Source of the DNA: Prostheceraeus crozeri | Taxonomy: Eukaryota; Platyhelminthes; Polycladida; Euryleptidae | Length of the DNA: 64,000 bases | Assembly: GCA_907163375.1 (NCBI GenBank) | Contig: CAJQUW010007886.1 | Location: 1 to 64,000 of the forward strand | Direction: 5' to 3' | Part shown: positions 32,036 to 44,093 of the stretch, one piece after another | How the letters are laid out: the number at the start of each line of letters is the position of its first letter | Position numbering within the stretch: the first letter of the stretch is position 1 | Program-made: the position numbers and the translations under genes | The notes under the pieces: model-generated | What the model was told of the DNA's origin: nothing | What the model saw: the letters and a program-made list of their open reading frames with translations, nothing else | Databases searched by the model: none

Positions 32036-34147
32036 TCATCTCTTCTCTTTCACCGGAAACATTTTAAACAGCTCCTGTTCAACTCGTCTTCGTAAACATT
32101 CTTTAATTGTCTTAATGGAATCTTCGGACAATCGGTTGGTGTAGATATTTGTCTTCATTCTCCGACGAGAATTTATGACTTTTTTAATTCCATCCCTGAT
32201 GAAGCATGTGCATTTATAAACTGGATAGAGCAGGTCAAAAGGAACCGGGAGACATTCTCCTATACGAATATCAGCCAGTCTGACATTCAGAATATGAAAT
32301 CTCCACAATTCCTCTTTCTCTTCTTCAGTTCTGGAAAATGATGAAGACATCATAGCTATGAGCAGATTCACAAGAATAACGTTGCCAATGACGACGAAAC
32401 TTCCGTAGAAAAACAGTCCGATATCATTGACTGCAGTTCCTTCAGCTCCAACATAGACTTCGGAAGGGCGGACATTCAGTTGGTATGCGTTATCATCACT
32501 CATTCCAAACAGTGCCCAATAGAAAGTCATGGCAGATCGTCCCACTGTATTAAAACTTGAATTGAAACACTGAAAAAAGCTGTAAATGGTTGGCATTGCG
32601 AGACTGTACGCACCCATGATGATGAGTAAGAAACAAGCAAAGGCAACAACATCTCTGACCATAGCTGTAGTCGTTAAGACGATAAAACCATGTTTGGGGG
32701 AAGAAATAAGAATATTTGCTAAAGGAATTATGTGGAAGATTTGACCGAAAGCTATAAGAAGGTTGGAATAGAATTGAGGCTCCGCTATCATCTCAACATC
32801 TCTAGCAATCACGTTGAGTGGAGTCCTGCATTGAGATTCCAAGTTGAGATTCGTGTAATTTGCTTTACAGCTATCTGATTTGTAATATTCTGTGGCGACC
32901 ATACATAGACACTTTGTATTAACACCTGCCCAAGAATCAGAATTCAGGCGATGTGTTAAGGCGTAGATCCAACCACTCTGCATGCTATGGCCTATCAGAT
33001 AGAATATGACACCGATTTGATTGATCCAGAAATACATGTTGTAAACGGTGAAGCATCTCATTGGTCCGATAGTCCACATGGCGAATGCAGTTTTACATAA
33101 GCGGCCAGCGCTATAAAACACGACCAGAAACGTAAATAACAAGAATATCGGGTACTTCGGCACCTCATTATCGCACAATGATCCTGATATGATCAAATAG
33201 ACTCCATTTCTGAACACAAAGTTGTTCATTACAATGAATGTGAGCATTAAACACATCGCCACACTGTCCAAGGAAGCCTTGCTCATAGGCCGCGTGATAA
33301 AAACAGTCAAAGGCTCGACAGGAAAGATAATTGCAATGGGAATGACGATAAAGTAAGCCAAAAAGTGGATAAGCATAGAAACAGGAAAAAACATTTTATC
33401 AACACAATGAATCCAATCAGGGCCGCGTTGAAAGCAGTCATTGATTAATGCTGAGGATGTACGATGCACAAATGGGCGTACTAATTTGTGTTTTGCCATC
33501 AGACGGACATAGTTGATGTCAGTGTAAATGTATCTTGAATTCGGTCTCATGCTGTTAAGAGCTACAGCAGAGTCCTGAGTGCTTTGGCATGCATTGAGTA
33601 GCATGCAGAGACTGTCTTCAATATTAGAGTGAATTTTATTGCGTGTAGAAACCTCCACATGATGCATAAAGTAATGAAGACTCATCAGCCTCTTTTTCAA
33701 ATTGAGGCAGAATTCGGCGGCGTCTTCGCTTGTCGGACAAGAATAGATGTAAAGCGGGCTTGAGATGGCAACTAAAACATATTCAGCATAGGCATTAGAT
33801 AATTGAATATCAGAATAAAGGTTATGACACAGCACGCAAGGGCATGTAGCGTAATGCGGAAATTGTATTCTCTCGCTTCTCTCACGGACCAGCCATTCAA
33901 CAAGTTGACGACGGCCTTCCAAGATGCAGTGAACCAGTGGAGAATCCAGTACACGACGAATCGGAGCTGCACTTTCTTCTTGTTCACGAATATCAGACCA
34001 GGGGGGCTCATACAGCCGTTGAAGTGCAAGTAAATCATTTCTGTTGATTGCATCGTGCATTGCACACACCCAACCGCGAGTTTTCATGGAGCTGTTATCC
34101 GATGAAATTTTGAGAATTTTATCGTCATTTGTCACTGCTTGTTCCAT
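32036..34147 (-). CDS. TRPC-type cation channel, copy 1 (intronless)
   Basis: The ATG at 34147 gives 703 residues (MEQAVTNDDK); the frame extends two codons further up only with a non-ATG codon. The N-terminus has a short ankyrin-like part (about 30-90) and the TRPC zinc site H98-x3-C102-x-C104-x2-C107. The TRP_2-type helical region follows (about 115-245), with ISSPLYIY and SNIEDSLCMLLNACQ. Membrane helices start near residue 255 and S1 is near 293-312. The pore is TFYWALFGMSDDN (541-553). S6 is about 575-600, with ILVNLLIAMMSSSF, and the TRP-box equivalent is EELWRF. IGECLPVPFDLLYP follows, as in all TRPCs. The S3-S4 loop is long and has four Cys and NYT. It would conduct Na+/Ca2+ across the plasma membrane, usually downstream of phospholipase C. 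The acidic DD after the pore differs from copies 2 and 3. Confidence 0.9.
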   Translation of the reverse strand: MEQAVTNDDKILKISSDNSSMKTRGWVCAMHDAINRNDLLALQRLYEPPWSDIREQEESAAPIRRVLDSPLVHCILEGRRQLVEWLVRERSERIQFPHYATCPCVLCHNLYSDIQLSNAYAEYVLVAISSPLYIYSCPTSEDAAEFCLNLKKRLMSLHYFMHHVEVSTRNKIHSNIEDSLCMLLNACQSTQDSAVALNSMRPNSRYIYTDINYVRLMAKHKLVRPFVHRTSSALINDCFQRGPDWIHCVDKMFFPVSMLIHFLAYFIVIPIAIIFPVEPLTVFITRPMSKASLDSVAMCLMLTFIVMNNFVFRNGVYLIISGSLCDNEVPKYPIFLLFTFLVVFYSAGRLCKTAFAMWTIGPMRCFTVYNMYFWINQIGVIFYLIGHSMQSGWIYALTHRLNSDSWAGVNTKCLCMVATEYYKSDSCKANYTNLNLESQCRTPLNVIARDVEMIAEPQFYSNLLIAFGQIFHIIPLANILISSPKHGFIVLTTTAMVRDVVAFACFLLIIMGAYSLAMPTIYSFFQCFNSSFNTVGRSAMTFYWALFGMSDDNAYQLNVRPSEVYVGAEGTAVNDIGLFFYGSFVVIGNVILVNLLIAMMSSSFSRTEEEKEELWRFHILNVRLADIRIGECLPVPFDLLYPVYKCTCFIRDGIKKVINSRRRMKTNIYTNRLSEDSIKTIKECLRRRVEQELFKMFPVKEKR

Positions 34148-34575
34148 TGTCAAAACTTTCGAATGACTCTATGCATCAGTATCGGAGAGGAATAGACACC
34201 ACTGATCAATTAATACGATGCTTCAAATCCAATGAAAATTTGAAGGGAGAAAGCGCTTCGTTCACAAGATTAGAATGAATGCAACTGCCCATTTCTCGTT
34301 AATATCCAATTTTGCACTGTGAATGAAATTATCATTATCATATGAAAGTTCACTTGCCGTCAAAAATAATTGTCATTGAACAAAGTCTGCGCCGGGAAAG
34401 CCAATCTAAACAGTGATGTTTATAATTACAAAATCTCATACTCCCGAAGATGCTGGCACACACCAGAGACTCGATATTTGCCGAATGCAACAGATAAAGA
34501 TCCGGGGCATTTAAAAGTAGAAGTAGTATCCTGAAAGTGAATATCTTCAGAGAATGACAGCTATTAAGTCAATAC
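34148..34575. other. Upstream flank of TRPC copy 1
   Basis: No clear TATA box or conserved element shared with the other two TRPC upstream regions was noticed. Confidence 0.3.
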
Positions 34576-34690
34576 AAGACACCAATACCCTTGATTCCCC
34601 GACCGCACTCGCCCGACCTAGGAATCGAACCCAAGTCCGCGGTAGAGACGAGCTCGCACCTTCTTCACTAGGCCACGCTGACGGTTCGAA
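34576..34690 (-). mobile_element. tRNA-derived SINE head
   Basis: The minus strand has TGGCCTAGTGAAGAAGG (box A) and GGTTCGATTCC (box B) at tRNA spacing. The seven-base acceptor arms do not pair, so it is a SINE head and not a functional tRNA gene. Confidence 0.65.
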
Positions 34691-34984
34691 AGGAATGCGA
34701 GTGAAGGCAGAAGTCATCTCTAAATGATATCGACAGCATATTGTCCTATTGTTATTGACAGAACGCTAACAGCGTTCATATTGTAGCGAGACAGCATATC
34801 AGCATGTCATACGACTACGTCACAGTGTAGATTGACAACAAAGACCTTTGTTGTAGATCTTGACAGTAAAAGGTAAAATAACATTAAATTGAAATTTGAA
34901 GTTTCATGAAAATCCGATTTTCCGACTAGAGTGGGCAATACCGGTCTGTTGATGGTCAGCTCAGCCGCTCACTTAGGCAACCAT

Positions 34985-35130
34985 CCATGTCAATGTTGCT
35001 AGATCTTACGAAGACTCAAATTACTGAAACATGCAGCGGCTGCAGATTCTCGTGGAAAGGCGATTTATTGTAAGTTACTTTATCAAGATGATTTTACATA
35101 GAAAGAGAAATGAAAACAACCGTGAATATT
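34985..35130 (+). repeat. Dispersed repeat, mate at 55005-55140
   Basis: Shared words in order: ATGTCAATGTTGCT, TTACGAAG, AAGGCGA, TTTATCAA.ATG.TTTTA and AAAGAGAAATGA. The two copies are clearly diverged. No transposase or terminal repeats could be assigned. Confidence 0.55.
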
Positions 35131-38100
35131 CGAAGAGTACACAGATGAGGCTTATTTTTCTGTCGTCAACCACTGGAAACCGCCATCGTCTAGGAACCGT
35201 TGTCACGACAACGGACGATGTAGTATTGCTTTAAATCCCCATTGTCCATGTGCGTCATATAGTCCTTCATTATTACGGAGTGTTGGATTTCTGGAAGATT
35301 GTCTGACACTGTTAATTAAGGTAAATGTGGCCTTGTAGAACAATGAAAGAAATAAAGATCAATGATATCTACAGGGTTGAGTGCGCGTGCGAAATTCAGC
35401 AAAATTCAAATTTTGCATCTGTTCAATACTTACTGATGGAAACAAATGAATGACTTGATAACATTTTACTAACTTTCATCGATGAATAACTAAAACACGC
35501 AAAATAGTCCATCAATGGCATTGGTATGTACGAGTCCCTGTCAGCAGACGACCACATAGCAATAAGACATTGATGGACATATTCAGGTGTCGTAGTGTCA
35601 TTGTTGTAGACTTCTCTCAGAAGCTATGACTGTTTCATTGCTGGACGGTTAGCCAATTCAAATTTTAATTTCCCATATATATATTTGATATCATTTTATC
35701 GATTCAAAGATGAGAAAAGTTAGTCAAAAGTGACCAGCGACTTATTTGCTTCTAGACTTCTATCAAACGGGGAATAAATATTTCCCCACCAACTCCCTCG
35801 TCAATGGTGTTCAATCAGCCATTCTTCGATATTTCAACACCTCGTTATTTCTTAAGAGTGTAAAAATGCATGTAATTTCGGAAACTGATGTCAATGGCAA
35901 ATTGGAACCTCGTCAATTGGTTGCTTCATTGTTGTTCAGACCTTTAGGACGTTGAAAGAATTCATCCACAGGTTTTGCGATCATGATAAAAATACATAAC
36001 TTTCTTGATGCAATCGCATCTAATCTGATGTGGCGTGCATCAGTATCAACGTATTGACACCATCAGAGGTTGTGAATGTGAACATGGGTCATGCTAACAG
36101 TTGTTTTCCCACTTTATTTAATGCATCTCATAATTGCTGAATTACTGAGTGTATCTAATATTCAATGTTTGCCACCTATGGCATATACTGTTGAACTTAT
36201 TTGATGCTTCTCTGAATTTCTCTGCTGTGAAGAGAAATTTGTATTATTTAGTACATTGTGTACCTACTGTTTATTATATTAGTTAGCACTATACGTGAGT
36301 ACTTGTTTACTTTAGTACGCATGTACTCTGAACTACTTTTTCCTCTGGTTCAAATGCTATGGGATTTAGTAAAAATGACCTCCATTGCTGGACTGTAAAC
36401 ATCAAATATCACTGATTTCTAATGTTGAAAGTAATGGGAAAACAATTTCTAGGTTAGATAGAATCTCATTGCTGACGCTAAAGTCTACAACAATGATCTT
36501 CGGAGATGTGTAGTTGGATTTTGGTCTTTTGCTGTACATGTACATTTATGCTATCATACTCAGCACCTTATACCTAATCACTTTCAGCAAGACCTCTCGT
36601 TGAATTTATCTGGATGAAATCAGGTCTCATTATAGCTGTCTTGTTGCAGACAAGAGTTCAAAAGAAGGTGCAGACAGTTTTGAACTAGTTATTAAAAACC
36701 GACTTCAAAACGTGCCCAAACAAATATTTTCTGGAAAATTCAAATATAAAAAAACAAAAATCGTCGAGTACTTAATTCAAAGAATTTCGAAAAAATGTGT
36801 TTCAAACGCTAGTGCACAACTCGATAAAAGAAAGCTCTATTGCGCACCTACTAAAAGTATGCACATAAATTTGAGATTCTACACTGCTGAGATTGCTGTC
36901 TAGACTAATCGTAAAAAAATCACATGCCAAACATCTTTTGCAGAACTTCTATTAATAACAACGCTGAAAACAGGTTCCCATGGTAATTACCGAAACTTCT
37001 GATGTACTGGAAATGTCAATATTGCCGAAAGCGATGTCATTCAACAGTATAATCGCTTAATTAATGAGCCTGAGACGACATACTGAGTCAGCACAGTGCG
37101 TGTTAAAAGAGTGCATCATTGTAATAGCAGTCGGTAAAAAGTTCTACGGACACAAGATGAAGGTACGTAGTACATCTGACATATTCGACCTATTTCATTC
37201 ATGTTGATTACTACAGTAATGATATAAAGATGATAAGATGAACTTCATAGCAATTCGGAGATAAATTCAATGACGTAATTTGCATTCACACTTCATGTCT
37301 GCATCTCAATTGGTTAAAACGACATGGCTACGTCAGTCTTATGCAAACCTGAGTTATGAACCTCGAGCGTCACAACAACAACAACATTGAATTACGTAGC
37401 AACTAAGGATCGAACGGGACCGGGTACGGCTTTTACCCGGCCATGTTCCAAGCACGGACCGGGGTTCCCCGAAAATTAGTGCCGACTCTGGTCAGGGGTT
37501 ATTAAAAACTAATTGCAATTATTTGATGGGGCACTCTATCAATTGCAACTTGCGGTTATGCCAGTAAATTAGCCGTTACTATTTATCATCGCCGTTTGAA
37601 CAGAATAATTCTTGATTTATCATTTTCACTTTGTTGTTTGAATTTCGTGAAATTGAATTAATGAATTTGTTGCAATGCAATTAATTCTTGGCAATCCCTG
37701 ATTCTGGTTCCGGTACCGAACTGTTTTACACCAGTTTTAAGCTTTAAAATCACGTTCATGTCAAAAATAAATTCCACGTGTCTTATGTGAGCGCTTTAGC
37801 CAGGTGCTGTCAATATTATCTCATGGTCATCAAATAAATATCTCTCCAGACTGCAATCTGCCTAGGCTGTCATGTGATACGTATCGAATTCAATATTCCT
37901 TCACGCAAATCTGTGGCTGGTGTGATGTCCAGTGGATAGCTCTAATTTACCAATGCTCTCAAAAATAACTGCAGAATCTTAGACCGCTAGAGAAATCTTG
38001 GTGGAATACGAACGTGTTTTTAAACGGTTGTTAATTTCTGTGGGAAGATAAGATAAAGACTAAATGATCGATCTCTGCATATGCTTGTGCTCTGAAATCA

Positions 38101-38349
38101 AAGCATCCTCATTGCTGACTGCATACTTGGAGCTATGAAATGATGATTTGTGACTCCTTACATGATCCGTAAGCCCTCTGTGAATCAGCATGCTCTTTTC
38201 TAATTTATGAAGAATCTCATTTTTATGTGATGTAAATTTTAGCGCATGAAAATGACAATTACTCTCTCAATTCTTAATAACTGGGTGTAGTGGGCAATAA
38301 GCATGCCAGTCTGGTCTTTCGTTGTCTTATACGGGAGGTTCATTATCGA
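35131..38349. other. Long non-coding stretch
   Basis: Short open frames at 35746-35955 and 36712-36903 have no supporting splice sites. A GC-rich island near 37400-37500 (with CGGACCGGGGTTCCCCG and a possible box B on the minus strand) may be an old SINE, but no box A was found. Nothing else was recognised. Confidence 0.35.
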
Positions 38350-38836
38350 ATTTTCCGCGATGCAAGAAAAAATATATTTCTCCCTCAATATATAGACGAT
38401 TTTTTATTCATCAAATTTGTCAAAGGAATTACATTGATCAAACTGGTCGACCTTTGAAGTTACGGGATGATGAACACAGACGTAGTTTGCAGTTGTCAAG
38501 ATCACAAAAGAGCAATAACGGAACAAAGTTTGATTGACCATACCGACAGAATGACGAACATCGATCATTTCCAGCTTTCTGTCCTAGACAAACAAATGAG
38601 CTCGATGCAAACAAAAAAGGCCGAAGCACGCTTCACAGCGTTGAACAAGCTACTAGTCAACCGCAAACAAGAACTGATCTAACGAGTCGTCACTGCTTAA
38701 TCATTTTTGTATTGTATTTACTTACCCCTTCAGACTGTCCACTGTGACGAACCGCATCGGGGATCTTTAATTTGATAAATATAAAATCGTCTATAAATTG
38801 AGAGAGAGATTATTTTTTATTGCATCGCGGAAAATT
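38350..38836 (+). mobile_element. Penelope-like element remnant: GIY-YIG endonuclease part between inverted repeats
   Basis: An open frame contains YIDQTGRPLKLRDDEHRRS, which fits the GIY-YIG endonuclease region of Penelope-like elements (Y-[IV]-G-x-T-x-R-x-L-x-R-x-x-E-H). The glycine is replaced by Asp and the Arg context is altered. The continuation (DHTDRMTNIDHFQL, then EARFTALNKLLVNRK) is in another frame, overlapping at 38467-38540, so the copy is frameshifted. The coding part is flanked by inverted arms (38350-38420 and 38770-38836), both with TTTTCCGCGATGCA and TATAGACGATTTT. These match the inverted terminal arrangement known for this class. No reverse transcriptase remains here. Confidence 0.65.
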
Positions 38837-39886
38837 GAAAGATGCCAGTCTGGGTACAATACCTATTTGTCACGAAATCTGATACATTCCTTCCTTCCTA
38901 TCAACGATACCGGAACCGATTCCTTCAGATTCGGTAATACATTAGACTCTATCCTGGATTCAGGATATTGAACTGAAAAGTAAATGGATTTTACATCCTG
39001 ACGTTATTTTTTCAACACTTGCCTGTGGAATGTTATCTCACAGAAATTGAATTCGACCTATGCATTATTCAAATAATTTTGAAAATTTATTCACCTCGAG
39101 TGACTTATTGACTTCAAAACTTTTCGTTCGCGGAAGAGGCTTTTGTCGCATCGAAAGTAAAACAGATGGTGGTCTTGCAGTATTTTTTCGTCTAATTAGT
39201 TTCTAGACAACTCATCAACAATAGCGAAAGGTCTGAGTGCATTGCAGAACTTGTGACAATAAAAAGACAAATAAAAAGTCTGCAACTTGTTCTCATCTCA
39301 AAAGAAATCGAATTCACATGTTTTTACACATCACACACTGGTACAGAATTTTACACAAAATGAAGTGAATGGAGTCGATAGAATGCCAATAACAAAATAA
39401 AGGAAATTGCAACACGTTCCTATGTTGGAGAAGTTTTATGTTCAAGTTATGAGAAAGATATTTACGCTTTAGGTGTCTCGTGAATTACAGAATATGTTGG
39501 CAAGATAGTACATTGAGGAATACATTGATCCTTCGACAACAACATTTGAAATCAGAGACTTGTGATACTTCGAAAGAGATGAAAATTTCAAGTCTAGTCA
39601 GCTCATTAAAAATTCATGTTATTTGCTCCACTGCGAAAATTGAGCAATTAGTTGACAGAAAATTCGTACGCAGTATGCAGTGAATTTTCGGGACATTCCG
39701 GTTCTCAGCAAACATGTTTGTCTTTGATACATGATTGACGAAGTGATGTCACTCAAAACTGAAAACAATCTTTTTAGCAGTTCACATTCTGTCGAAGAGC
39801 CAAGACATTCTTATTTTCAATTTTTCTCTTACGCTTGAATATCTCATTGTCCAGAATCACATGAATCAACATCTATTCTATTAGGA
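38837..39886. other. Non-coding, nothing recognised
   Basis: No feature seen other than short chance frames. Confidence 0.35.
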
Positions 39887-40412
39887 CGGGAGCTACTGAC
39901 ACTTTCTTTCTAAATTCGCGCACAAAGGGCTTCATAGGATGGATTTGTAGATATTGAAACGTTGAATACAAAATTCAAATTCTGGAGTGTCACAGCCAGT
40001 CGCTTTCGGTTATAGGTGAGGTTAAAGGATTCCCATTGGAATCCAATGGTAAAATTCAAGAAATATCTATGGATTGTGAAACACTTGGCAATTTTCGTAC
40101 ATTTTCTTTTGCAGAAAAGAAACTATTTATCAGAATGCCATGAAATTTGAAACATGCAAAAGAAAATTTTGCACATTTCTGCAAAAGAAAATGTACGAAA
40201 ATTGCCAAGTGTTTCACAATCCATAGATATTTCTTGAATTTTACACGTACCATTGGATTCCAATGGGAATCCTTCAACCTTACCTATAACCGATAGCGAC
40301 TGGCTGTGATACTCAAGAATTTAATTTTTGTATTCAACGTTTTAAGGTCTGCAAATCCATGCTATTAAGCCCTGTGTGCGTGAATTTAGGAAGAAAGTGT
40401 CAGTAGCTCCCG
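39887..40412. repeat. Large fold-back element, 526 bp with arms of about 230 bp
   Basis: From CGGGAGCTACTGAC at the left end to its complement at the right end, the two arms pair almost throughout. Matching inner words include AACACTTGGCAATTTTCGTAC and its complement. Only about 60 bp in the centre are unpaired. There is no coding potential. It is a fold-back type transposon or MITE with long inverted ends. Confidence 0.85.
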
Positions 40413-41369
40413 GAGTATATCATTTCCTATCATTTTCTAAGTACCATGACCATAGAGCAAGTATACGTGGGTAGAGCAACAACATAGCATTGATGACATG
40501 GCCAATGTGATCCCAGTTTCGATCTCATTTTAATAAGTCTTGCTGCTATTTTTTTGTCTACTGTTTGGAGATACTAACATGGAACTGATTGATCATGACA
40601 GCAACTAAAAATAATAGCAATTTGCAAATCCTCCGAGTTACTGATTCCTTTGGAGATTAACTTCGATGGAAGTGGCCAATGAACTAGTCCTGATAATGAA
40701 GAAATATTTTCTTGCGCTAGTTATGTCAAAAATGTTCCTAATACTGAAAGAATAACGCCTCATGATACAAGATAATTAGCTTTAAGATATACACCGTAAT
40801 TGGGTTCACAATATTATTCAGATAAAAAATCAGAAATTTAATTAGTTTATCACAACATTAGACCCAAAGACATATCTAAGAAAATTGAATCAATCCACAT
40901 TAAAATGAATTAATCCAGAATCCAATTGAATTCAAACTGTATTGACAATAATGATTCAACCATTCGGCGCAATGATTTTGACTCTAAAGTATATTCTGTT
41001 ACTTCAAATTTACAAATGAGCATTTACTTAAAAGACCAGCTTAACCTGTTGGAAAAGTGTGTTATTAAGAGAAGGGGTTAAAATAGCAAACTCTTGAAAA
41101 TTGAGTCAAGGAGCACAAGAAGTTTTGATTTTTTGCATGAAGAAATAAATCATGACTCGGTTCATGAAAAATCCTTGATAATCAACTTAATTTCATTCTT
41201 TTTGTTGCATAAAATCTAATTAAAACCTAACATCTCATGCACAAATAGTAAAACACAAGAATAATTTGAAAAAAAGTGCTTTTAAAATTGATTCTATATT
41301 GTTTCTAAAAACACGATCTCCGTAAAAAGCTGAGTCTTTTCAGATAGAACGCCTTGGCCAATTGTCATG
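40413..41369. other. Non-coding, nothing recognised
   Basis: AT-rich sequence without supported features. Confidence 0.35.
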
Positions 41370-41548
41370 ATTCATTTTCAGGATTTGAAAAGCCAAGTAG
41401 GTGGAGACGTTTTTATTTTTCTCAATATATTTCGGCTATTTATGTGGCCATTCTTGATAATGGCTAAGGCACATGAATAGCCGAAATGCAGATAAAAAAT
41501 AAAAATGTGTACACCTAATTGGCTTTTCCAAATCGTGAAAATGAGTCT
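41370..41548. repeat. Palindromic MITE, about 179 bp
   Basis: TCATTTTCAGGATTTGAAAAGCC on the left pairs with the complement of GGCTTTTCCAAATCGTGAAAATGA on the right. TTTCGGCTATT and AATAGCCGAAA pair near the centre. No coding region is present. Confidence 0.75.
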
Positions 41549-41617
41549 TTTGATATAAAGGCCAACATGCTGACATGTCTTAACTTGACACTCTACCTTC
41601 TATGATCCCGATGATCG

Positions 41618-41775
41618 ACAAATTTAACAAATCTCAACAGATGCACTGGTACCTGATTCAGCCGATAGGCCCTCTCAGTTACGGGCCGGCTTGAACCAGA
41701 ACGCTTGAACTACAACATTGGTAGGCATGCTCCAGCCACAAGGTCAACGGACCCATCTTTTGATTGTTCGCATCA
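41618..41775 (-). mobile_element. tRNA-derived SINE (family 2), diverged
   Basis: The minus strand has TTGACCTTGTGGCTGGAG (box A) and TGGTTCAAGCC (box B), and ends with GCATCTGTTGAGATTTG as in the copy at 26170-26335. Confidence 0.6.
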
Positions 41776-41894
41776 GCCACTTAGAAACTTTTTCATCGCA
41801 GGCAGGTGCGCAGCATGTATATGAAGCACTTCAATTTCGGAAGGGTATCATGTGGTAGCTGACTGGAATTCGTCCTCCACTGACTAGCTATTTC

Positions 41895-42030
41895 ATGCCC
41901 TTGACCGATGTTGGCTTGGAGTTATGAGCATGCTTCCTCTACCTCAAATGTCGGAGGTTCTAACCTCCCCGTGACTGATGAGCGTCAACAGACAGAAACA
42001 TGTATCGTATTTGATACGTTTGTGCGGAAA
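41895..42030 (+). mobile_element. tRNA-derived SINE (family 2), plus strand
   Basis: TGGCTTGGAGTTATGAG (box A-like) and GAGGTTCTAACCTCC (box B) are followed by GTGACTGATGAGC and GAAACATGTATCG, matching the body of family 2. It faces the copy at 41618-41775, so the pair is tail to tail or nested. Confidence 0.6.
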
Positions 42031-42950
42031 TGAAATATCACATCTCAGAACGCAAAACCTCGCATGTTTTTGAGGATCTCCATGGTTTCTAGAGGCAGTG
42101 GTAAAGACGAAATAGGCAGCCCTGACGATGACAGATCAAGTAGGCCTAATTCTACAAATATGTATATCGAATACCCTATGGTTACACTTGTTTGACAACA
42201 AAATCTTGAGCTATCAGTTTGGCTCATCTGTTATGTTGCAATATCCAGATGGTGTACAGGGCATTACAGGAAGTTAACGACGTGAGATCAACGAACTCAG
42301 TAGGCCTGCTCATGGTTTGAAGACAATGGACACACTGACCACATTTGCATTACTATTTTCTTCATCGAAGCTTCGTGGTTGCTATTGCTGTAGCCCTCTA
42401 CTTGTGTCAATCAGCATGTTAATTCTTTGAAGACAAATTTGATCATTTTCGTCTCTTGTTATGCAGAGTAAGACAAGTAAGTAAGCGGGTCATGCAAAAC
42501 TATTTTCAATAATCCTCTTCTATATCTGGATGACAACGTATGGCTCCCATTGAAGTCAACGATCATGGTCTAGATGAACAAGTGCGATTATTAACTCTTA
42601 AAAGGAATAAACTGCATGGGAGAAGCCGGACGTTGGAATTTGTCATTGGCAATACACAACGATAGTAGGCCTATTTGCCATTGGATCGCATCCATACCTA
42701 AGTAGCTGCTGCGCCTTAGCTCAATGTCAAGGTCTTTCACAAAAGAAATGCTAGAAATGTAGTGTAGGATTGTGCGCCAAGTGCTTCAAAGCGCACCACT
42801 TTGGTGACTTATTTCATGACGATGTGAACCGCTATGCATATACACAAAGACAAGGTAGTCGTTGTACCGAGCAAAATAGGTCTACTAAAGAGAATATCAC
42901 TGATGGAGGTGCATGTGTATTTGTATGAGCGTTATAGAAACTGTTATGCA
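42031..42950. other. Non-coding, nothing recognised
   Basis: No supported gene or repeat. The last eight bases are the target duplication of the next element. Confidence 0.35.
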
Positions 42951-44093
42951 CAGAGTTGGAAAAGTCGGAATTGGAATTGGAATTGACCCTGATAAACCTC
43001 AATTCCACTTTTTCGATAGACCTGTGATACAAAAATTGAAATCGCAACGTCCAATCACAACAATTAACAATATTAATTTTTAAGACTCTATAGATACGAT
43101 ACGCAACGATAAAAGAAAAACTTTAAACTTACAGTTCACTTCTTAATGTTGAATTCACTTCAATTCGATCGGACTCATCTATACCAAAATAATATCATAA
43201 ACATCAGTGTCACTTATACCGTCTGTCTTCAATTGCGCTCGCTGATGTGTTGCTGTATACGCTGCTGTGTTGTTGTTCACTGGCGGGCAGTTGTTGTTAT
43301 TTCTGTAGTTAAGTTACACCGCGAGAGCCCGGAGTTTTTCTAACAGCTGCTGGTGATGTCGCATGTGATGTTGTTGGTAATTGTTGTTGTGTCAATTTCT
43401 CATCGCTTCTAATTTATGGAAAATTTTTGAGACTTGACGATAAAACCCCTTTCTTTTGAAAACTGAAAAGTTTCCTTTAATCTCTGCTCGTTAGCCTTCG
43501 ACCCGACCACATTTCGTTCTTATCACGGAATTTTATCTCTTTTTTTAACATAGACCATTAATCAGATTTCATGATATCATTTTTATTGTCGTTTTTTCTG
43601 TCATCAACAATCACGTTATTCGCACATTGAATTTCCTTCTTCTATCAGTTTATTAATCGATTTATTCGCATCTCATCTCTCTCTGAGCGTTTGATTCTTT
43701 GCTGACCGTTAATTTTCTTTTCTTTCTTTTTTTCACGAGATATTGAATATCTCGTTTACGAAACGAAAATGGCGTAGGCAGACTGGTTAGACGTATACAT
43801 GTACAAAAGAAATATGAACTATAAACAAGAGGACGCACATAGGAACGACGCAGGGAACGGCACACAGGAACAACGAGGATAGGATAAGGGCACATGGGTT
43901 CGATTGAAGAGAACAAACGTTAGATGCATTAGCATAATACACTATACGCGACATGCAATTATCGGAATTGAATCTCATAATGGAATTGGAATTGGAATTG
44001 AATTGAACTGTTTCGACTGGAGTTGGAATTGAAAATTCTGCACTGGAATTGGAATTGGAATTAAAAAATTTCAGTGGAATTTTTCCAGCTCTG
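42951..44093. mobile_element. Non-autonomous hAT element, 1143 bp, perfect 8-bp target duplication
   Basis: GTTATGCA flanks both ends (42943-42950 and 44094-44101). The ends are inverted: CAGAGTTGGAAAA on the left and, on the complement of the right end, CAGAGCTGGAAAAATTCC. Just inside each end are runs of GGAATT repeats (TGGAATTGGAATTGG), which look like subterminal transposase-binding arrays. The interior has no transposase, only simple TTG-rich and T-rich tracts. Confidence 0.9.

Noticed and set aside
25195-34690. tRNA-like sequences with box A and box B
   Set aside because: Acceptor arms do not pair, and bodies of SINE type follow, so they are SINEs and not tRNA genes.
37380-37510. GC-rich island with GGATCGAAC, possible SINE or tRNA
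   Set aside because: Only a box B-like word is present; no box A at the right distance and no mates in the window.
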